Part shown: positions 29,173-38,850 of the stretch, piece by piece
Position numbering within the stretch: the stretch's first letter is position 1
How the letters are laid out: every line of letters begins with the position of its first letter
Source of the DNA: Phytopseudomonas dryadis
GTDB taxonomy: Bacteria > Pseudomonadota > Gammaproteobacteria > Pseudomonadales > Pseudomonadaceae
Direction: 5' to 3'
Length of the DNA stretch: 64,000 nucleotides
Assembly (NCBI RefSeq): GCF_004327355.1
Contig: NZ_QJUM01000001.1
Coordinates: 248,001-312,000, forward strand
Translations under genes and position numbers: made by a program
Notes under the pieces: generated by a model
Told to the model about the DNA's origin: nothing
Databases searched by the model: none
What the model saw: only the letters and a program-made list of their open reading frames with translations

Positions 29173-29853
29173 ATGACCCTGATCGATGCCGTGCTGTTTG
29201 CCCCAGTCGCCATGCTGATCGCCCTGACCCCGGGGCCGAACAACTTCTGCGCGATGAACAACGGCATCCGTCATGGCATCGGCGCGGCCGTGCTGGCCAC
29301 CAGCGGGCGTGCCCTGGCCTTCGCCATCTTCCTGAGCATTTCCGCCATCGGCCTGGGCGCCATGCTGCTGGCGTCGGAAACGGCCTTCACCGCGATCAAG
29401 TGGGTCGGCGCGCTCTACCTCCTGTACCTGGGCATCAACGCCTGGCGCAGCCGCGAGTTCAACGGCCTTGATCTGGACAACGCGGCAGTGCCGCCGTTGC
29501 AGCCGCAACGGCAACTGAGCCGGCTGATGCTGCAGGAGTTTCTGATCGGCATCAGCAATCCCAAGGCGATCCTGCTGTTCGCCGCGGTATTCCCGCAGTT
29601 CATCAAGCCGGGCCAGCCGGCCATCGAGCAGTTCGTCTACCTGGGCGCCACCTACCTGCTGGCGGAATATGCCGCCTCACTGGTCTACGCCCTGTTCGGC
29701 CGGCAGATCCGCCGCTTCATCCGCACCCGCCGTGGCGCACGACGCCTGAACCGCACCACCGGCGCCTTCTTCATGGGCGCCGGCGGTTTGCTGCTAGGGT
29801 CTGTTGACGGTTCAGCGCGAGCCGCGTTGCCGCGAGAAATCTCGCCAGGCTAG
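29173..29853 (+). CDS. LysE/RhtB-family amino-acid exporter with an element-derived C-terminus
   Basis: 226-residue exporter with about six membrane helices, starting 24 bp after ppsR. Family features are the N-terminal IALTPGPNNFCAMNNGIRHG, with the conserved Pro-Gly-Pro-Asn, and the mid-protein FLIGISNPKAILLFAAVFPQF. The final part is odd: after GAFFMGAGGLLL the last 18-19 residues (GSVDGSARAALPREISPG) are translated from the MITE-like element that begins at 29794, and the stop codon lies 60 bp inside it. The native last few residues have been replaced; because the family ends shortly after the final helix, function may be retained. Substrate unknown. Confidence 0.9.
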   Translation: MTLIDAVLFAPVAMLIALTPGPNNFCAMNNGIRHGIGAAVLATSGRALAFAIFLSISAIGLGAMLLASETAFTAIKWVGALYLLYLGINAWRSREFNGLDLDNAAVPPLQPQRQLSRLMLQEFLIGISNPKAILLFAAVFPQFIKPGQPAIEQFVYLGATYLLAEYAASLVYALFGRQIRRFIRTRRGARRLNRTTGAFFMGAGGLLLGSVDGSARAALPREISPG

Positions 29854-30063
29854 GCGGAGGACGCCGGGAATGGTGTTCCCTTGCCAAGTCCTCCAACAAC
29901 GCATGGCGAGATTTCCCGCGCAACCCGCAGGGCCGGGCCCGTTTTGCCGCGATGCGGCGTTTCTCGCCGGCTCATTTAGCCCGCTAAACTTCGCGGCTCG
30001 TGCCTTGCCTCGCGGCAAAACGGGCTCCGGCGCGGCCGTGCGTGAAACGTCAACAGACCCTAG
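29794..30063. mobile_element. MITE-like element, 270 bp, with 16-bp perfect terminal inverted repeats
   Basis: Both ends carry the same 16 bp in inverted orientation: CTAGGGTCTGTTGACG at 29794-29809 and its reverse complement at 30048-30063. CTAG at the tips may be a target duplication, as in some IS5-related insertions. Inside is a second inverted pair, 29831-29847 against 29904-29920 (GAAATCTCGCCA in one arm). No transposase is encoded. It sits at the 3' ends of two convergent genes, has replaced the end of the LysE gene, and stops 36 bp before the prpD stop codon. A related relic is at 12430-12560 and a lone end-like match is at 31603. Confidence 0.85.
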
Positions 30064-30099
30064 GGGCGACTCAACACTGAGTTGCTCCGGCACGCGACG

Positions 30100-31584
30100 T
30101 CAGAGCACGAACAGGTCCATGAAGCGATGTACCGCAGTGCCCTCCAGCGCCTGGGCGTCCTTGCACAATGCGAAGATGCGGGCGCTGCGCGACGCGGTGA
30201 AGCGCGTGGCCAGGTTGGCCTTGAACTTGTCCTCCAGCAGCGGGATGCCTTCGGCGCGGCGCCGGCGGTGGCCCACGGGGTACTCGACCTCGACCTTCTC
30301 GGTCGCGCTGCCGTCCTTGAAGAACACCTGAATGGCATTGGCGATGGAACGCTTGTCCGCCTCCAGGTACTCGCGCGAATAACGGGGGTCCTCGACCACT
30401 TCCATCTTCTCGCGCAGGCGATCGATCTGCGGATGGGCGGCGTGGAAGCCATCCTCGTAATGCTCGGCGACCAGGCCACCGGTCAGCAGCGGCACGGCGA
30501 TCATGTACTGCAGGCAGTGGTCGCGATCCGCCGAATTGGCCATGGGCCCGGACTTGGAAATGATGCGGATCGCCGACTCGTGGGTGCTGATCTCGATGCG
30601 CGCGATGTCATCCAGGCGCTCGCGGATCTGCGGATGCAGGATCACCGCCGCCTCCACCGCCGTCTGTGCATGGAACTCGGCCGGGAAGCTGATCTTGAAC
30701 AGCACGTTTTCCATCACGTAGCTGCCGAAGCCCTGGGAAAAGCTGAAAACACGCTTGTCCTCGGGCTTGCTCGCCAGATCCTTGTTGGTATGACTGAAGG
30801 CCACGTCGTAGAAGCCCCACTGCGGCGCCGACAGGACACCGGGGATGCCCATCTCGTCACGCAGGGCGATATCGGCCAGGCGCACCGCCCGGCTGGTGGC
30901 GTCACCGGCGGCCCAGGACTTGCGCGAACCGGCGTTCGGCGCATGGCGATAGGTGCGCAGCGCCTGGCCATCGACGAAGGCGTGGGACAGCGCCGACAGC
31001 AACTGTTCGCGGCTGGCGCCCATGAGCTTGGCGCAGACTGCCGTGGAGGCGACCTTGACCAGGATCACATGGTCGAGACCGACGCGGTTGAAGGCGTTTT
31101 CCAGCGCGAACACGCCCTGGATTTCGTGGGCCATGATCATCGCCTCGAGCACCTCGCGCATCAGCAGCGGCGCTTCGCCACGGGAAACCCGCAGCTGCGA
31201 CAGGTGATCGGCCACGGCAAGAATGCCGCCGAGGTTGTCCGAGGGATGGCCCCATTCGGCGGCCAGCCAGCAGTCGTTGTAGTCCAGCCAGCGGATGATG
31301 CAGCCGATGTCCCAGGCGGCCTTGACCGGATCGAGTCGGTAGCTGGTGCCCGGCACCCGGGCGCCATGGGGCACCAGGGTGCCTTCGACGATCGGCCCCA
31401 GGTGCTTGGTGCATTCGGGGAAGCGCAGCGCCAGCAGGCCGCAGCCCAGGGTGTCCATCAGGCAGTTGCGCGCCGTGTCCAGCGCCTCGGGGGACTCGAC
31501 CCGGTAGGTCAGCACGTAGTCGGCGACCTGCTGCAGCACGCTGTCGTAGTCCGGTCGCTCGTTACGGTCGGTATTGCTACTCAT
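30100..31584 (-). CDS. prpD: 2-methylcitrate dehydratase PrpD
   Basis: 494 residues of the MmgE/PrpD family, which dehydrates 2-methylcitrate in propionate catabolism. The N-terminus [32 protein letters not shown], the segment [21 protein letters not shown], and [25 protein letters not shown] are typical. It is the last gene of the leftward prp cluster, separated from prpF by 85 bp that contains an end-like fragment of the MITE family. The presence of both PrpD and AcnD-PrpF gives two possible routes over the same dehydration step. The 3' end faces the LysE gene and the inserted element. Confidence 0.96.
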   Translation of the reverse strand: MSSNTDRNERPDYDSVLQQVADYVLTYRVESPEALDTARNCLMDTLGCGLLALRFPECTKHLGPIVEGTLVPHGARVPGTSYRLDPVKAAWDIGCIIRWLDYNDCWLAAEWGHPSDNLGGILAVADHLSQLRVSRGEAPLLMREVLEAMIMAHEIQGVFALENAFNRVGLDHVILVKVASTAVCAKLMGASREQLLSALSHAFVDGQALRTYRHAPNAGSRKSWAAGDATSRAVRLADIALRDEMGIPGVLSAPQWGFYDVAFSHTNKDLASKPEDKRVFSFSQGFGSYVMENVLFKISFPAEFHAQTAVEAAVILHPQIRERLDDIARIEISTHESAIRIISKSGPMANSADRDHCLQYMIAVPLLTGGLVAEHYEDGFHAAHPQIDRLREKMEVVEDPRYSREYLEADKRSIANAIQVFFKDGSATEKVEVEYPVGHRRRRAEGIPLLEDKFKANLATRFTASRSARIFALCKDAQALEGTAVHRFMDLFVL

Positions 31585-31602
31585 GAAATCGTTCCTTTTA
31601 CG

Positions 31603-31614
31603 TAGGGTCTGTTG
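31603..31614 (+). repeat. Lone match to the MITE terminal repeat
   Basis: TAGGGTCTGTTG is identical to 12 bases of the terminal repeat at 29796-29807 and in the same orientation. It lies between prpD and prpF. No partner end was found nearby, so it is a remnant or a coincidence of about 12 bp. Confidence 0.4.
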
Positions 31615-31669
31615 CCAGGCGAACCGGTGATGCGCCCGCTCTCCACTGGGAGGGGCGTCGTTATCGAAA

Positions 31670-32860
31670 TCAGAAGGAGTCGGCGGGCACCCTCACCCAG
31701 CCTTCCATCAGCACCCGTGCACTGCGGCTCATGATGGCCTTGGTCACCGTCCATTGCCCGCCGCCGCGACGGGCTTCGGCGCCAACCCGCAGGGTGCCCG
31801 AGGGGTGACCGAAACGCACCGCGCTGCGCTCACCGCCACCCGCCGCCAGATTGACCAGGGTGCCGGGAATGGCCGCAGCCGTGCCGATGGCCACCGCCGC
31901 GGTGCCCATCATGGCGTGGTGCAACTTGCCCATGGACAGCGCCCGCACCAACAGATCGATGTTCTCGGCCTCCACCGGCTTGCCGCTGGACGACAGGTAA
32001 GGCTTTGGCGACGCGACGAAGGCCACCTTGGGCGTGTGCTGGCGGCTCTGCGCCTCGTCGAGCGTCTTGATCAAGCCCATGCGCAAGGCGCCATGGGCGC
32101 GGATCGCCTCGAACCGGGCCAGCGCCTCGGGATCGCCGTTGATGGCGTCCTGCAGCTCGGTGCCGCTGTAACCGAGGTCGTCGGCGTTGACGAAGATAGT
32201 GGCGATGCCGGCGTTGATCAGGGTGGCCTTGAAGGTGCCGACGCCGGGCACCGCCAGCTCATCGACCAGATTGCCGGTGGGGAACATGGCCCCACCCTCG
32301 CCTTCCTGCGCATCGGCCGGGTCGAGAAATTCCAGTTGCACCTCAGCGGAGGCAAAGGTCACGCCATCGAGCTCGAAATCACCGGTCTCCTGGACGGCGC
32401 CGGCACTGATCGGTACATGGGCGACGATGCGCTTGCCGATATTGGCCTGCCAGATCCGCACCGTGCAGATGCCGTCGCGGGGGATACGCCCGGCATCGAC
32501 CAGCCCGGCCTGGATGGCGAAGGCACCCACGGCGGCGGACAGGTTGCCGCAGTTGCCGCTCCAGTCGACGAAGGCCTTGTCGATGGAAACCTGGCCGAAC
32601 AGGTAGTCGACATCGTGCCCGGGCCGGCTGCTGCGCGACAGGATCACCGCCTTGCTGGTACTGGAGGTGGCGCCGCCCATGCCGTCGATCTGCTTGCCAT
32701 AGGGGTCGGGGCTGCCGATCACCCGCAGCAGCAATGCATCGCGGGCGACGCCAGGCACCTGGCAGCGCTCGGGCAGATCGTCGAGACGGAAGAACACGCC
32801 CTTGCTGGTACCGCCACGCATGTAGGTGGCGGGAATTCTGATCTGGGGTGCATGAACCAT
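31670..32860 (-). CDS. prpF: 2-methylaconitate cis-trans isomerase PrpF
   Basis: 396 residues. PrpF isomerises the 2-methylaconitate made by AcnD so that it can be hydrated on to 2-methylisocitrate. The N-terminus [16 protein letters not shown] and the next block [27 protein letters not shown] are the family hallmarks, with the second catalytic Cys/Gly region at [14 protein letters not shown]. The ATG at 32860 is used; the open frame to 32911 is repeat DNA. It follows acnD after 114 bp that carries an AAGCTGC-type repeat, an unusual interruption inside the operon. Confidence 0.95.
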   Translation of the reverse strand: MVHAPQIRIPATYMRGGTSKGVFFRLDDLPERCQVPGVARDALLLRVIGSPDPYGKQIDGMGGATSSTSKAVILSRSSRPGHDVDYLFGQVSIDKAFVDWSGNCGNLSAAVGAFAIQAGLVDAGRIPRDGICTVRIWQANIGKRIVAHVPISAGAVQETGDFELDGVTFASAEVQLEFLDPADAQEGEGGAMFPTGNLVDELAVPGVGTFKATLINAGIATIFVNADDLGYSGTELQDAINGDPEALARFEAIRAHGALRMGLIKTLDEAQSRQHTPKVAFVASPKPYLSSSGKPVEAENIDLLVRALSMGKLHHAMMGTAAVAIGTAAAIPGTLVNLAAGGGERSAVRFGHPSGTLRVGAEARRGGGQWTVTKAIMSRSARVLMEGWVRVPADSF

Positions 32861-32890
32861 ACGTGCTGTCCTGAGTGAGCAGTTGCCATA

Positions 32891-32921
32891 GCCGCAAGCT
32901 GCAAGCCACAAGCGGCAAGTT
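32891..32921. repeat. AAGCTGC-type repeat inside the prp operon
   Basis: 32895-32920 is the exact reverse complement of 43534-43559 (26 of 26), a site between cysH and cysB more than 10 kb away. Its outer part can pair (GCCGC with GCGGC). It lies between acnD and prpF. Confidence 0.85.
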
Positions 32922-32974
32922 AAAGCCAGGCGGATCGAGATCCTCCACCGGCAACCTGTGGCGGCGACGCCTGG

Positions 32975-35584
32975 CTAGCCGGCCGCCCGGGCCGAGCCAT
33001 CGGTGCCGGCCTCCAGGAAGTCCTGGGCGAAACGTTGCAGCACACCACCGGCCTCGTAGATCGACACCTCCTCGGCGGTGTCCAGCCGGCAGGTCATGGG
33101 GATCTCCAGGGTCTCGCCATCGCGCCGATGGATAACCAGGGTCAGGTCCGCCCGCGGCGTGCGGGCGCCGACCACGTCGAAGGTTTCACTGCCGTCGATG
33201 CCCAGGGTCAGGCGCGTGGTGCCCGGCTTGAACTCCAGCGGCAGCACGCCCATGCCGATCAGGTTGGTGCGATGGATGCGCTCGAAACCTTCCGCGGCAA
33301 TCACCTCGACACCGGCCAGACGCACGCCCTTGGCCGCCCAGTCACGGGACGAGCCCTGACCGTAGTCGGCGCCGGCGACGATGATCAGCGGCTGCTTGCG
33401 CTGCATGTAGGTCTCGATGCCCTCCCACATCCGCACCACCTGCCCCTCCGGTTCCAACCGGGTCAGCGAGCCTTTGCGCACCTGGCCATCGACCACGGCC
33501 ATTTCGTTGACCAGTTGCGGGTTGGCGAAGGTGGCGCGCTGGGCGGTCAGGTGATCGCCACGGTGGGTGGCGTAGGAATTGAAGTCCTCTTCCGGCAAGC
33601 CCATTTTCGCCAGGTATTCGCCAGCGGCGCTGTCGGCGAGGATGGCGTTGGACGGCGACAGGTGGTCGGTGGTGATGTTGTCCGGCAGCACCGCCAGCGG
33701 GCGCATGCCCTTGAGCGTGCGCTCGCCAGCCAGGGCACCCTCCCAGTAAGGCGGACGCCGGATGTAGGTGCTCATCGGCCGCCAGTCATACAGCGGGCTG
33801 ATACGCTCGCCATTGTCCGGCTGCACGGCGAACATCGGGAAGTAGACCTTGTGGAACTGTTCCGGTTTGACGCTGGACGCCACCACGGCGTCGATGTCCT
33901 CGTCCGCCGGCCAGATGTCCTTGAGGCGGATTTCCCGCCCGTCGACCACGCCGAGCACGTCCTTCTCGATGTCGAAGCGGATGGTGCCGGCGATGGCGTA
34001 GGCGATCACCAGTGGCGGCGAGGCCAGGAACGCCTGCCTGGCGTAGGGGTGGATGCGCCCGTCGAAGTTGCGGTTGCCCGACAGCACGGCGGTGGTATAC
34101 AGGTCGCGCTCGATGATTTCCTGCTGGATCGCCGGATCCAGTGCACCACTCATGCCGTTGCAGGTGGTGCAGGCGAAGGCGACGATGCCGAAACCGAGCT
34201 TTTCCAGTTCAGGCAGCAGGCCGGCGGCCTCCAGATATAGCTGCACGGCCCGTGAACCCGGCGCCAGGGACGACTTGACCCAGGGTTTGCGCAGCAGGCC
34301 CAGTTGATTGGCCTTTTTCGCCAGCAGCCCGGCGGCGATCACGTTGCGCGGGTTGCTGGTGTTGGTGCAACTGGTGATGGCGGCGATGATCACCGCGCCG
34401 TCGGGCATCTGCCCGGGCACCTCTTGCCAGGCACCGGCGATGCCGCGTTCGGCCAGCGCCGAGGTCGGCAGACGCTTGTGCGGGTTGGACGGGCCGGCCA
34501 TGTTGCGCACCACGCTGGACAGGTCGAAGCTCAGCAGCCGCTCGTACTCGGCGCCGGCCAGGTCGTCCGCCCACAAGCCGGTGGCCCTGGCATAGGTTTC
34601 CACCAGGCGCACCTGCTCGTCGTCACGGCCGGTCAGCCTGAGGTAGTCGATGGTTTGCTGGTCGATGGCGAACATCGCCGCCGTGGCGCCGAACTCCGGG
34701 GTCATGTTGGAGATGGTCGCGCGGTCGCCCAGGGTCAGCGCCGCCGCCCCTTCGCCGAAGAATTCCAGATAGGCGCCGACCACCCTGGCCTGGCGCAGGT
34801 ATTCGGTGAGCGCCAACACCACGTCGGTGGCGGTGATACCCGGCTGCGGCCGGCCGGTCAGCTCGACGCCGATGATGTCGGGCAGGCGCATCCACGAGGC
34901 ACGGCCAAGCATCACGCTCTCCGCCTCCAGGCCACCGACACCGATGGCGATCACCCCCAGGGCATCGACATGCGGGGTGTGGCTGTCGGTGCCGACGCAG
35001 GTGTCGGGAAAGGCCACGCCCTGCTGCACCTGCACCACCGGCGACATCTTCTCCAGGTTGATCTGGTGCATGATGCCGTTGCCCGGCGGGATCACGTCGA
35101 CGTTCTTGAACGCCTTCTTCGTCCATTCGATGAAGTGGAAGCGATCCTCGTTGCGGCGATCCTCGATGGCGCGGTTCTTGGCGAAGGCATCGGGATCGTA
35201 ACCGCCGCATTCCACGGCCAGGGAATGGTCGACGATCAACTGGGTCGGCACCACCGGGTTGACCTGGGCCGGATCGCCGCCCTTGGCGGCGATGGCATCG
35301 CGCAGGCCGGCCAGGTCGACCAGAGCGGTCTGGCCGAGGATGTCGTGGCACACCACCCGTGCCGGGTACCAGGGGAAATCCAGGTCGCGGCGGCGCTCGA
35401 TCAGTTGCGTCAGCGAGGCGCTGAGCGTGGCGGGATCGCAGCGACGCACCAGGTTTTCCGCCAGCACCCGCGAGGTATAGGGCAACGTGGCGTAGGCGCC
35501 GGGCTGGATGGCATCGACCGCGGCGCGGCTGTCGAAGAAGTCCAGCGAGGTGCCGGGTAACGGCTTACGGAATAGATTGTTCAT
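32975..35584 (-). CDS. acnD: Fe/S-dependent 2-methylisocitrate dehydratase AcnD
   Basis: 869-residue aconitase-family enzyme dehydrating 2-methylcitrate to 2-methylaconitate, partnered with PrpF. Visible aconitase features are VGTDSHTPHVDALGVIAIGVGGLEAE, the first cluster cysteine in ITSCTNTSNPRNVIAAGLLAKKA, the other two in FACTTCNGMSG, and the swivel-domain GADYGQGSSRDWAAKG near the C-terminus. The ATG at 35584 (MNNLFRKPLPG) is chosen; an in-frame extension to 35659 runs into a REP element. Coexistence with prpF immediately downstream favours AcnD over a housekeeping aconitase. Confidence 0.95.
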   Translation of the reverse strand: MNNLFRKPLPGTSLDFFDSRAAVDAIQPGAYATLPYTSRVLAENLVRRCDPATLSASLTQLIERRRDLDFPWYPARVVCHDILGQTALVDLAGLRDAIAAKGGDPAQVNPVVPTQLIVDHSLAVECGGYDPDAFAKNRAIEDRRNEDRFHFIEWTKKAFKNVDVIPPGNGIMHQINLEKMSPVVQVQQGVAFPDTCVGTDSHTPHVDALGVIAIGVGGLEAESVMLGRASWMRLPDIIGVELTGRPQPGITATDVVLALTEYLRQARVVGAYLEFFGEGAAALTLGDRATISNMTPEFGATAAMFAIDQQTIDYLRLTGRDDEQVRLVETYARATGLWADDLAGAEYERLLSFDLSSVVRNMAGPSNPHKRLPTSALAERGIAGAWQEVPGQMPDGAVIIAAITSCTNTSNPRNVIAAGLLAKKANQLGLLRKPWVKSSLAPGSRAVQLYLEAAGLLPELEKLGFGIVAFACTTCNGMSGALDPAIQQEIIERDLYTTAVLSGNRNFDGRIHPYARQAFLASPPLVIAYAIAGTIRFDIEKDVLGVVDGREIRLKDIWPADEDIDAVVASSVKPEQFHKVYFPMFAVQPDNGERISPLYDWRPMSTYIRRPPYWEGALAGERTLKGMRPLAVLPDNITTDHLSPSNAILADSAAGEYLAKMGLPEEDFNSYATHRGDHLTAQRATFANPQLVNEMAVVDGQVRKGSLTRLEPEGQVVRMWEGIETYMQRKQPLIIVAGADYGQGSSRDWAAKGVRLAGVEVIAAEGFERIHRTNLIGMGVLPLEFKPGTTRLTLGIDGSETFDVVGARTPRADLTLVIHRRDGETLEIPMTCRLDTAEEVSIYEAGGVLQRFAQDFLEAGTDGSARAAG

Positions 35585-35660
35585 ATTATGTTCAGGCTCG
35601 CTCACGGTATTCGGTAGGCAGCTTTCGCTGCCCTTTGCAGGAATTGCGGGGGCGCCCACC

Positions 35661-35723
35661 AGCCTTGCCCGCGATGTTCGCTCATCGGATCCGGCGCAAT
35701 CGCGGACAAGCCCGCTCCTACAG
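35661..35723. repeat. REP palindrome pair between acnD and prpC
   Basis: Two opposing arms, AGCCTTGCCCGCGAT (35661-35675) and ATCGCGGACAAGC (35699-35711), are followed by CGCTCCTACAGG, the classic Pseudomonas REP end. It lies inside the prp operon, where it may stabilise or attenuate the mRNA. Confidence 0.8.
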
Positions 35724-35734
35724 GTGGTGCTCTT

Positions 35735-36862
35735 TCAGCGTCGCTCCAGTGGTACGAACGGACGCTGCTCGACGCCGGTGTACTCCGCGCTCGGCCGGAT
35801 GATGCGGTTGTTCGCCCGTTGCTCGAAGACATGGGCGGTCCAGCCGGAGACCCGCGAGCAGACGAAGATCGGCGTGAACAGCTTGGTCGGGATGCCCATG
35901 AAGTGATACGCCGAGGCATGGTAGAAATCGGCGTTGGGAAACAGCTTCTTCTGCTCCCACATGACCCGCTCGATGGCCTCGGAAACCGGGAACAGCACGC
36001 TATCGCCGACTTCGTCGGCAAGCTGCCGGCTCCAGCCCTTGATCACCTCGTTGCGCGGGTCGGACTCCTTGTAGATCGCATGGCCGAAGCCCATGATCTT
36101 GTCCTTGCGCTCGAGCATCGCCAGGGTACCGGCGCTGGCCTCTTCGGCCGAGGCGAACGTCTCGATCATCTCCATCGCCGCCTCGTTGGCGCCGCCGTGC
36201 AGCGGCCCGCGCAGGGAACCGATGGCCGCGGTGACGCAGGAGAAGATGTCGCTGAGCGTCGAGGCGCAGACCCGGGCGGTGAAGGTCGAGGCGTTGAATT
36301 CGTGCTCGGCGTAGAGAATCAGCGACACGTTCATCACCTTGACGTGCAGCTCGCTGGGCTTCTTGCCGTGCAGCAGCGCCAGGAAGTGACCGCCAATGGT
36401 CGGTTCAATGCTGTTGCAGTCGATACGCCGGCCTTCATGACTGAAGCGGTACCAGTAGGTCATGATCGCCGGCAAAGCGCCGAGCAGGCGGTCGGCCTTT
36501 TCGCGTTGCTGCTCGAAGCCGGTTTCCGGCTCCAGATTGCCCAGCACCGAGGCGCCGGTGCGCATCACATCCATGGGATGAGCCTCTTTCGGGATACGCT
36601 CCAGCACTTCCTTGAGTGCCTGGGGCAGATCACGCAGGCCCTGCAGTTTCTTCAGATAACCGTCCAGTTGCGCCTGGTTCGGCAGCTCGCCATACAGCAG
36701 CAGGTAGGCGACCTCCTCGAAAATCGCCCCACCCGCCAGCTCACGCACGTCATAACCCCGATAAGTCAGCCCGGCACCGCTCTTGCCCACGGTGCACAAC
36801 TCGGTCTGCCCGGCGACCTGGCCACGCAGGCCTGCGCCACTCAACACTTTTGCTTCAGCCAT
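35735..36862 (-). CDS. prpC: 2-methylcitrate synthase
   Basis: 375-residue citrate-synthase-family enzyme condensing propionyl-CoA with oxaloacetate. Catalytic regions are GGHFLALLHGKKPSE, GPLHGGANEAAMEMI (active-site His), MGFGHAIYKESDPRNEVIK (second His), and ASAYHFMGIPTKLFTPIFVCSRVSGWTAHVFEQ with the catalytic Asp region altered as in PrpC proteins. The ATG at 36862 (MAEAKVLSGAGL) is used. The 75-bp gap to prpB holds a hairpin at 36910-36931 (GGGCCAG with CTGGCCC) that could process or attenuate the operon mRNA. Confidence 0.96.
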   Translation of the reverse strand: MAEAKVLSGAGLRGQVAGQTELCTVGKSGAGLTYRGYDVRELAGGAIFEEVAYLLLYGELPNQAQLDGYLKKLQGLRDLPQALKEVLERIPKEAHPMDVMRTGASVLGNLEPETGFEQQREKADRLLGALPAIMTYWYRFSHEGRRIDCNSIEPTIGGHFLALLHGKKPSELHVKVMNVSLILYAEHEFNASTFTARVCASTLSDIFSCVTAAIGSLRGPLHGGANEAAMEMIETFASAEEASAGTLAMLERKDKIMGFGHAIYKESDPRNEVIKGWSRQLADEVGDSVLFPVSEAIERVMWEQKKLFPNADFYHASAYHFMGIPTKLFTPIFVCSRVSGWTAHVFEQRANNRIIRPSAEYTGVEQRPFVPLERR

Positions 36863-36937
36863 TGCCCTCTCCCGTTTTCTTGAAATTGTCGGATCTGCAA
36901 TTTTTTGCTGGGCCAGCCTCATCACTGGCCCGGGTTT

Positions 36938-37825
36938 TCAACTCTTCTTCTGTGCAAACAACGCATCGAGGCGCTGCTCGAAGGCGTGATAGTCGATACG
37001 TTCGTACAGCTCCATACGGGTCTGCATGGTGTCGACCACGTTCTTCTGCGTGCCATCGCGGCGAATCGCGGTGTAGACGTTTTCCGCGGCCTTGTTCATG
37101 GCGCGGAACGCCGACAGCGGATACAGCACCAGGCCGACGTCGACCGCGGCCAACTCATCGGTGGTGAACAGCGGCGTGGCGCCGAACTCGGTGATATTGG
37201 CCAGAATCGGCGCCCGCACCCGGGCGGCGAAGGTCTTGTACATCTGCAGCTCGGTGATGGCCTCCGGGAACACCATGTCGGCGCCGGCTTCGACGCAGGC
37301 CGCCGCCCTGTCCAGAGCCGCTTCGAGGCCCTCCACGGCCAGGGCGTCGGTACGCGCCATGATCACGAAACTGTCGTCGGTGCGCGCATCGACGGCGGCC
37401 TTGATGCGATCGACCATCTCCTGCCGCGAGACGATTTCCTTGTTCGGCCGATGACCGCAGCGCTTGGCGCCGACCTGATCCTCGATATGGATGGCGGCGG
37501 CGCCGAACTTGATCATCGACCTGACGGTACGCGCCACGTTGAACGCCGAACTGCCGAAGCCGGTGTCGACGTCCACCAGCAGCGGCAGGTCGCAGACATC
37601 GGTGATGCGACGCACATCGGTGAGCACGTCATCCAGGCCGGTAATGCCCAGATCCGGGATGCCCAGGGAGCCGGCGGCCACCCCGCCGCCCGACAGGTAG
37701 ATGGCCTTGAAACCGGCGCGCTTGGCCAGCAACGCATGGTTGGCGTTGATCGCGCCGACGACCTGCAGGGGGTGTTCGCTGGCGACCGCATCGCGAAAGC
37801 GCTGACCGGGAGTGCTCTGACTCAT
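36938..37825 (-). CDS. prpB: Methylisocitrate lyase
   Basis: 295-residue isocitrate-lyase-family enzyme splitting 2-methylisocitrate into pyruvate and succinate, the last step of the methylcitrate cycle. Visible motifs are [37 protein letters not shown] (magnesium-binding Asp residues), and the catalytic-loop cysteine in [14 protein letters not shown]. Its ATG overlaps the prpR stop (ATGA), coupling it to the regulator gene. Length matches the family. Confidence 0.97.
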   Translation of the reverse strand: MSQSTPGQRFRDAVASEHPLQVVGAINANHALLAKRAGFKAIYLSGGGVAAGSLGIPDLGITGLDDVLTDVRRITDVCDLPLLVDVDTGFGSSAFNVARTVRSMIKFGAAAIHIEDQVGAKRCGHRPNKEIVSRQEMVDRIKAAVDARTDDSFVIMARTDALAVEGLEAALDRAAACVEAGADMVFPEAITELQMYKTFAARVRAPILANITEFGATPLFTTDELAAVDVGLVLYPLSAFRAMNKAAENVYTAIRRDGTQKNVVDTMQTRMELYERIDYHAFEQRLDALFAQKKS

Positions 37826-38544
37826 GACTTGCCTCTGGACTTGACGGTGGAAGGGTCCGCGCTCTGGTAATGGCGCTCGATATTGCGTCTGGATGCGCCG
37901 ATGTGACGGCGCATCAGCAGTTCGGCCAACTCGCCGTCGCCATCGGCGATGGCGTCGAGAATGCGGTGATGCTCGGCAAAGGCCTGGCGCGGGCGATTGG
38001 GCGTGGCGGAAAACTGGATGCGGTACATGCGTACCAGCTGATACAGCTCGCCACAGAGCATCTTGACCAGGGTGCGGTTACCGCTGCCCTGAATGATGCG
38101 GTAGTGAAAATCGAAATCGCCTTCCTGCTGGTAATAGCCCACGCCGGCCTTGAATGCCTCGTCGCGCTCGTGGGTCTCGAGCACCCCGCGCAACTCGTCG
38201 ATCTCGGCCCGGCTCATGCGCTCGGCCGCCAGCCGGCAGGCCATGCCCTCGAGGGATTCGCGAATCTCGTACAGCTCGATCAACTCGTCGCGGTCCAGCG
38301 ACACCACGCGGGCGCCGACGTGGGGAATGCGCACCAGCAGACGCTGCCCCTCCAGGCGATGGATCGCCTCGCGCAGCGGGCCGCGGCTGATGCCATAGGT
38401 ACGCGCCAGTTCCGGCTCGGAAATCTTGCTGCCCGGAGCGATCTCACCCTTGACGATAGCCGCCTGAATACAGCGGAACACATGTTCGGAGCGTGTTTCC
38501 GAATCGTTCACGGCATCAGGCAGCGCTTCAATGACATCCGGCAT
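37822..38544 (-). CDS. prpR: GntR-family (FadR/FCD) regulator of the prp operon
   Basis: 240 residues: an N-terminal winged HTH ([40 protein letters not shown]) and a C-terminal FCD effector domain ([37 protein letters not shown]), whose His residues usually bind a metal and an organic acid, here possibly methylcitrate. The ATG at 38544 was preferred to 38685 because the latter overlaps the promoter. One operator-like palindrome starts at its own start codon and another lies about 75 bp upstream, which indicates autoregulation. It is the first gene of the operon and overlaps prpB by 4 bp. Symbol by context; it is not the sigma-54 activator called PrpR in E. coli. Confidence 0.88.
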   Translation of the reverse strand: MPDVIEALPDAVNDSETRSEHVFRCIQAAIVKGEIAPGSKISEPELARTYGISRGPLREAIHRLEGQRLLVRIPHVGARVVSLDRDELIELYEIRESLEGMACRLAAERMSRAEIDELRGVLETHERDEAFKAGVGYYQQEGDFDFHYRIIQGSGNRTLVKMLCGELYQLVRMYRIQFSATPNRPRQAFAEHHRILDAIADGDGELAELLMRRHIGASRRNIERHYQSADPSTVKSRGKS

Positions 38545-38557
38545 ATTGTCGACACAA
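38544..38557. promoter_or_regulatory. PrpR operator-like site 1 (imperfect), overlapping the prpR start codon
   Basis: TATTGTCGACACAA shares TATTGTCGACA with the perfect palindrome at 38618 and begins in the start codon of prpR. A repressor bound here would block translation initiation or transcription of its own operon. Confidence 0.6.
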
Positions 38558-38617
38558 GTAAAATTTGAGTGACCGGAAGATAGGAAAAAAGCCCGAAGAA
38601 GACAAGCAAAAGAAGAA

Positions 38618-38631
38618 TATTGTCGACAATA
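38618..38631. promoter_or_regulatory. PrpR operator-like site 2, perfect 14-bp palindrome
   Basis: TATTGTCGACAATA reads the same on both strands. It lies 74 bp upstream of the prpR start and its centre is 75 bp from that of site 1, a spacing that would allow looping. GntR/FCD repressors usually bind short palindromes with a central GT..AC of this kind. Confidence 0.7.
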
Positions 38632-38850
38632 CCGAATAAAGGCTTGCCCCCTCGCCTCACCGCTGTCAGCCGCAGAAACGCCCATAAGCGTCTGTCGCCA
38701 CGGAAAAACCCCATGTTAGAATGCGCGCCACTTACGCTTGGTGGGTGCTGCAGAGCGCCTGAGATGCCATGCCAGGCAGCGCGCGGCGGTTCCTGACCCT
38801 CCGGGGCCGGTCTTTCGATCCATCGATTGCCATCCATCCAAACAGGACTT

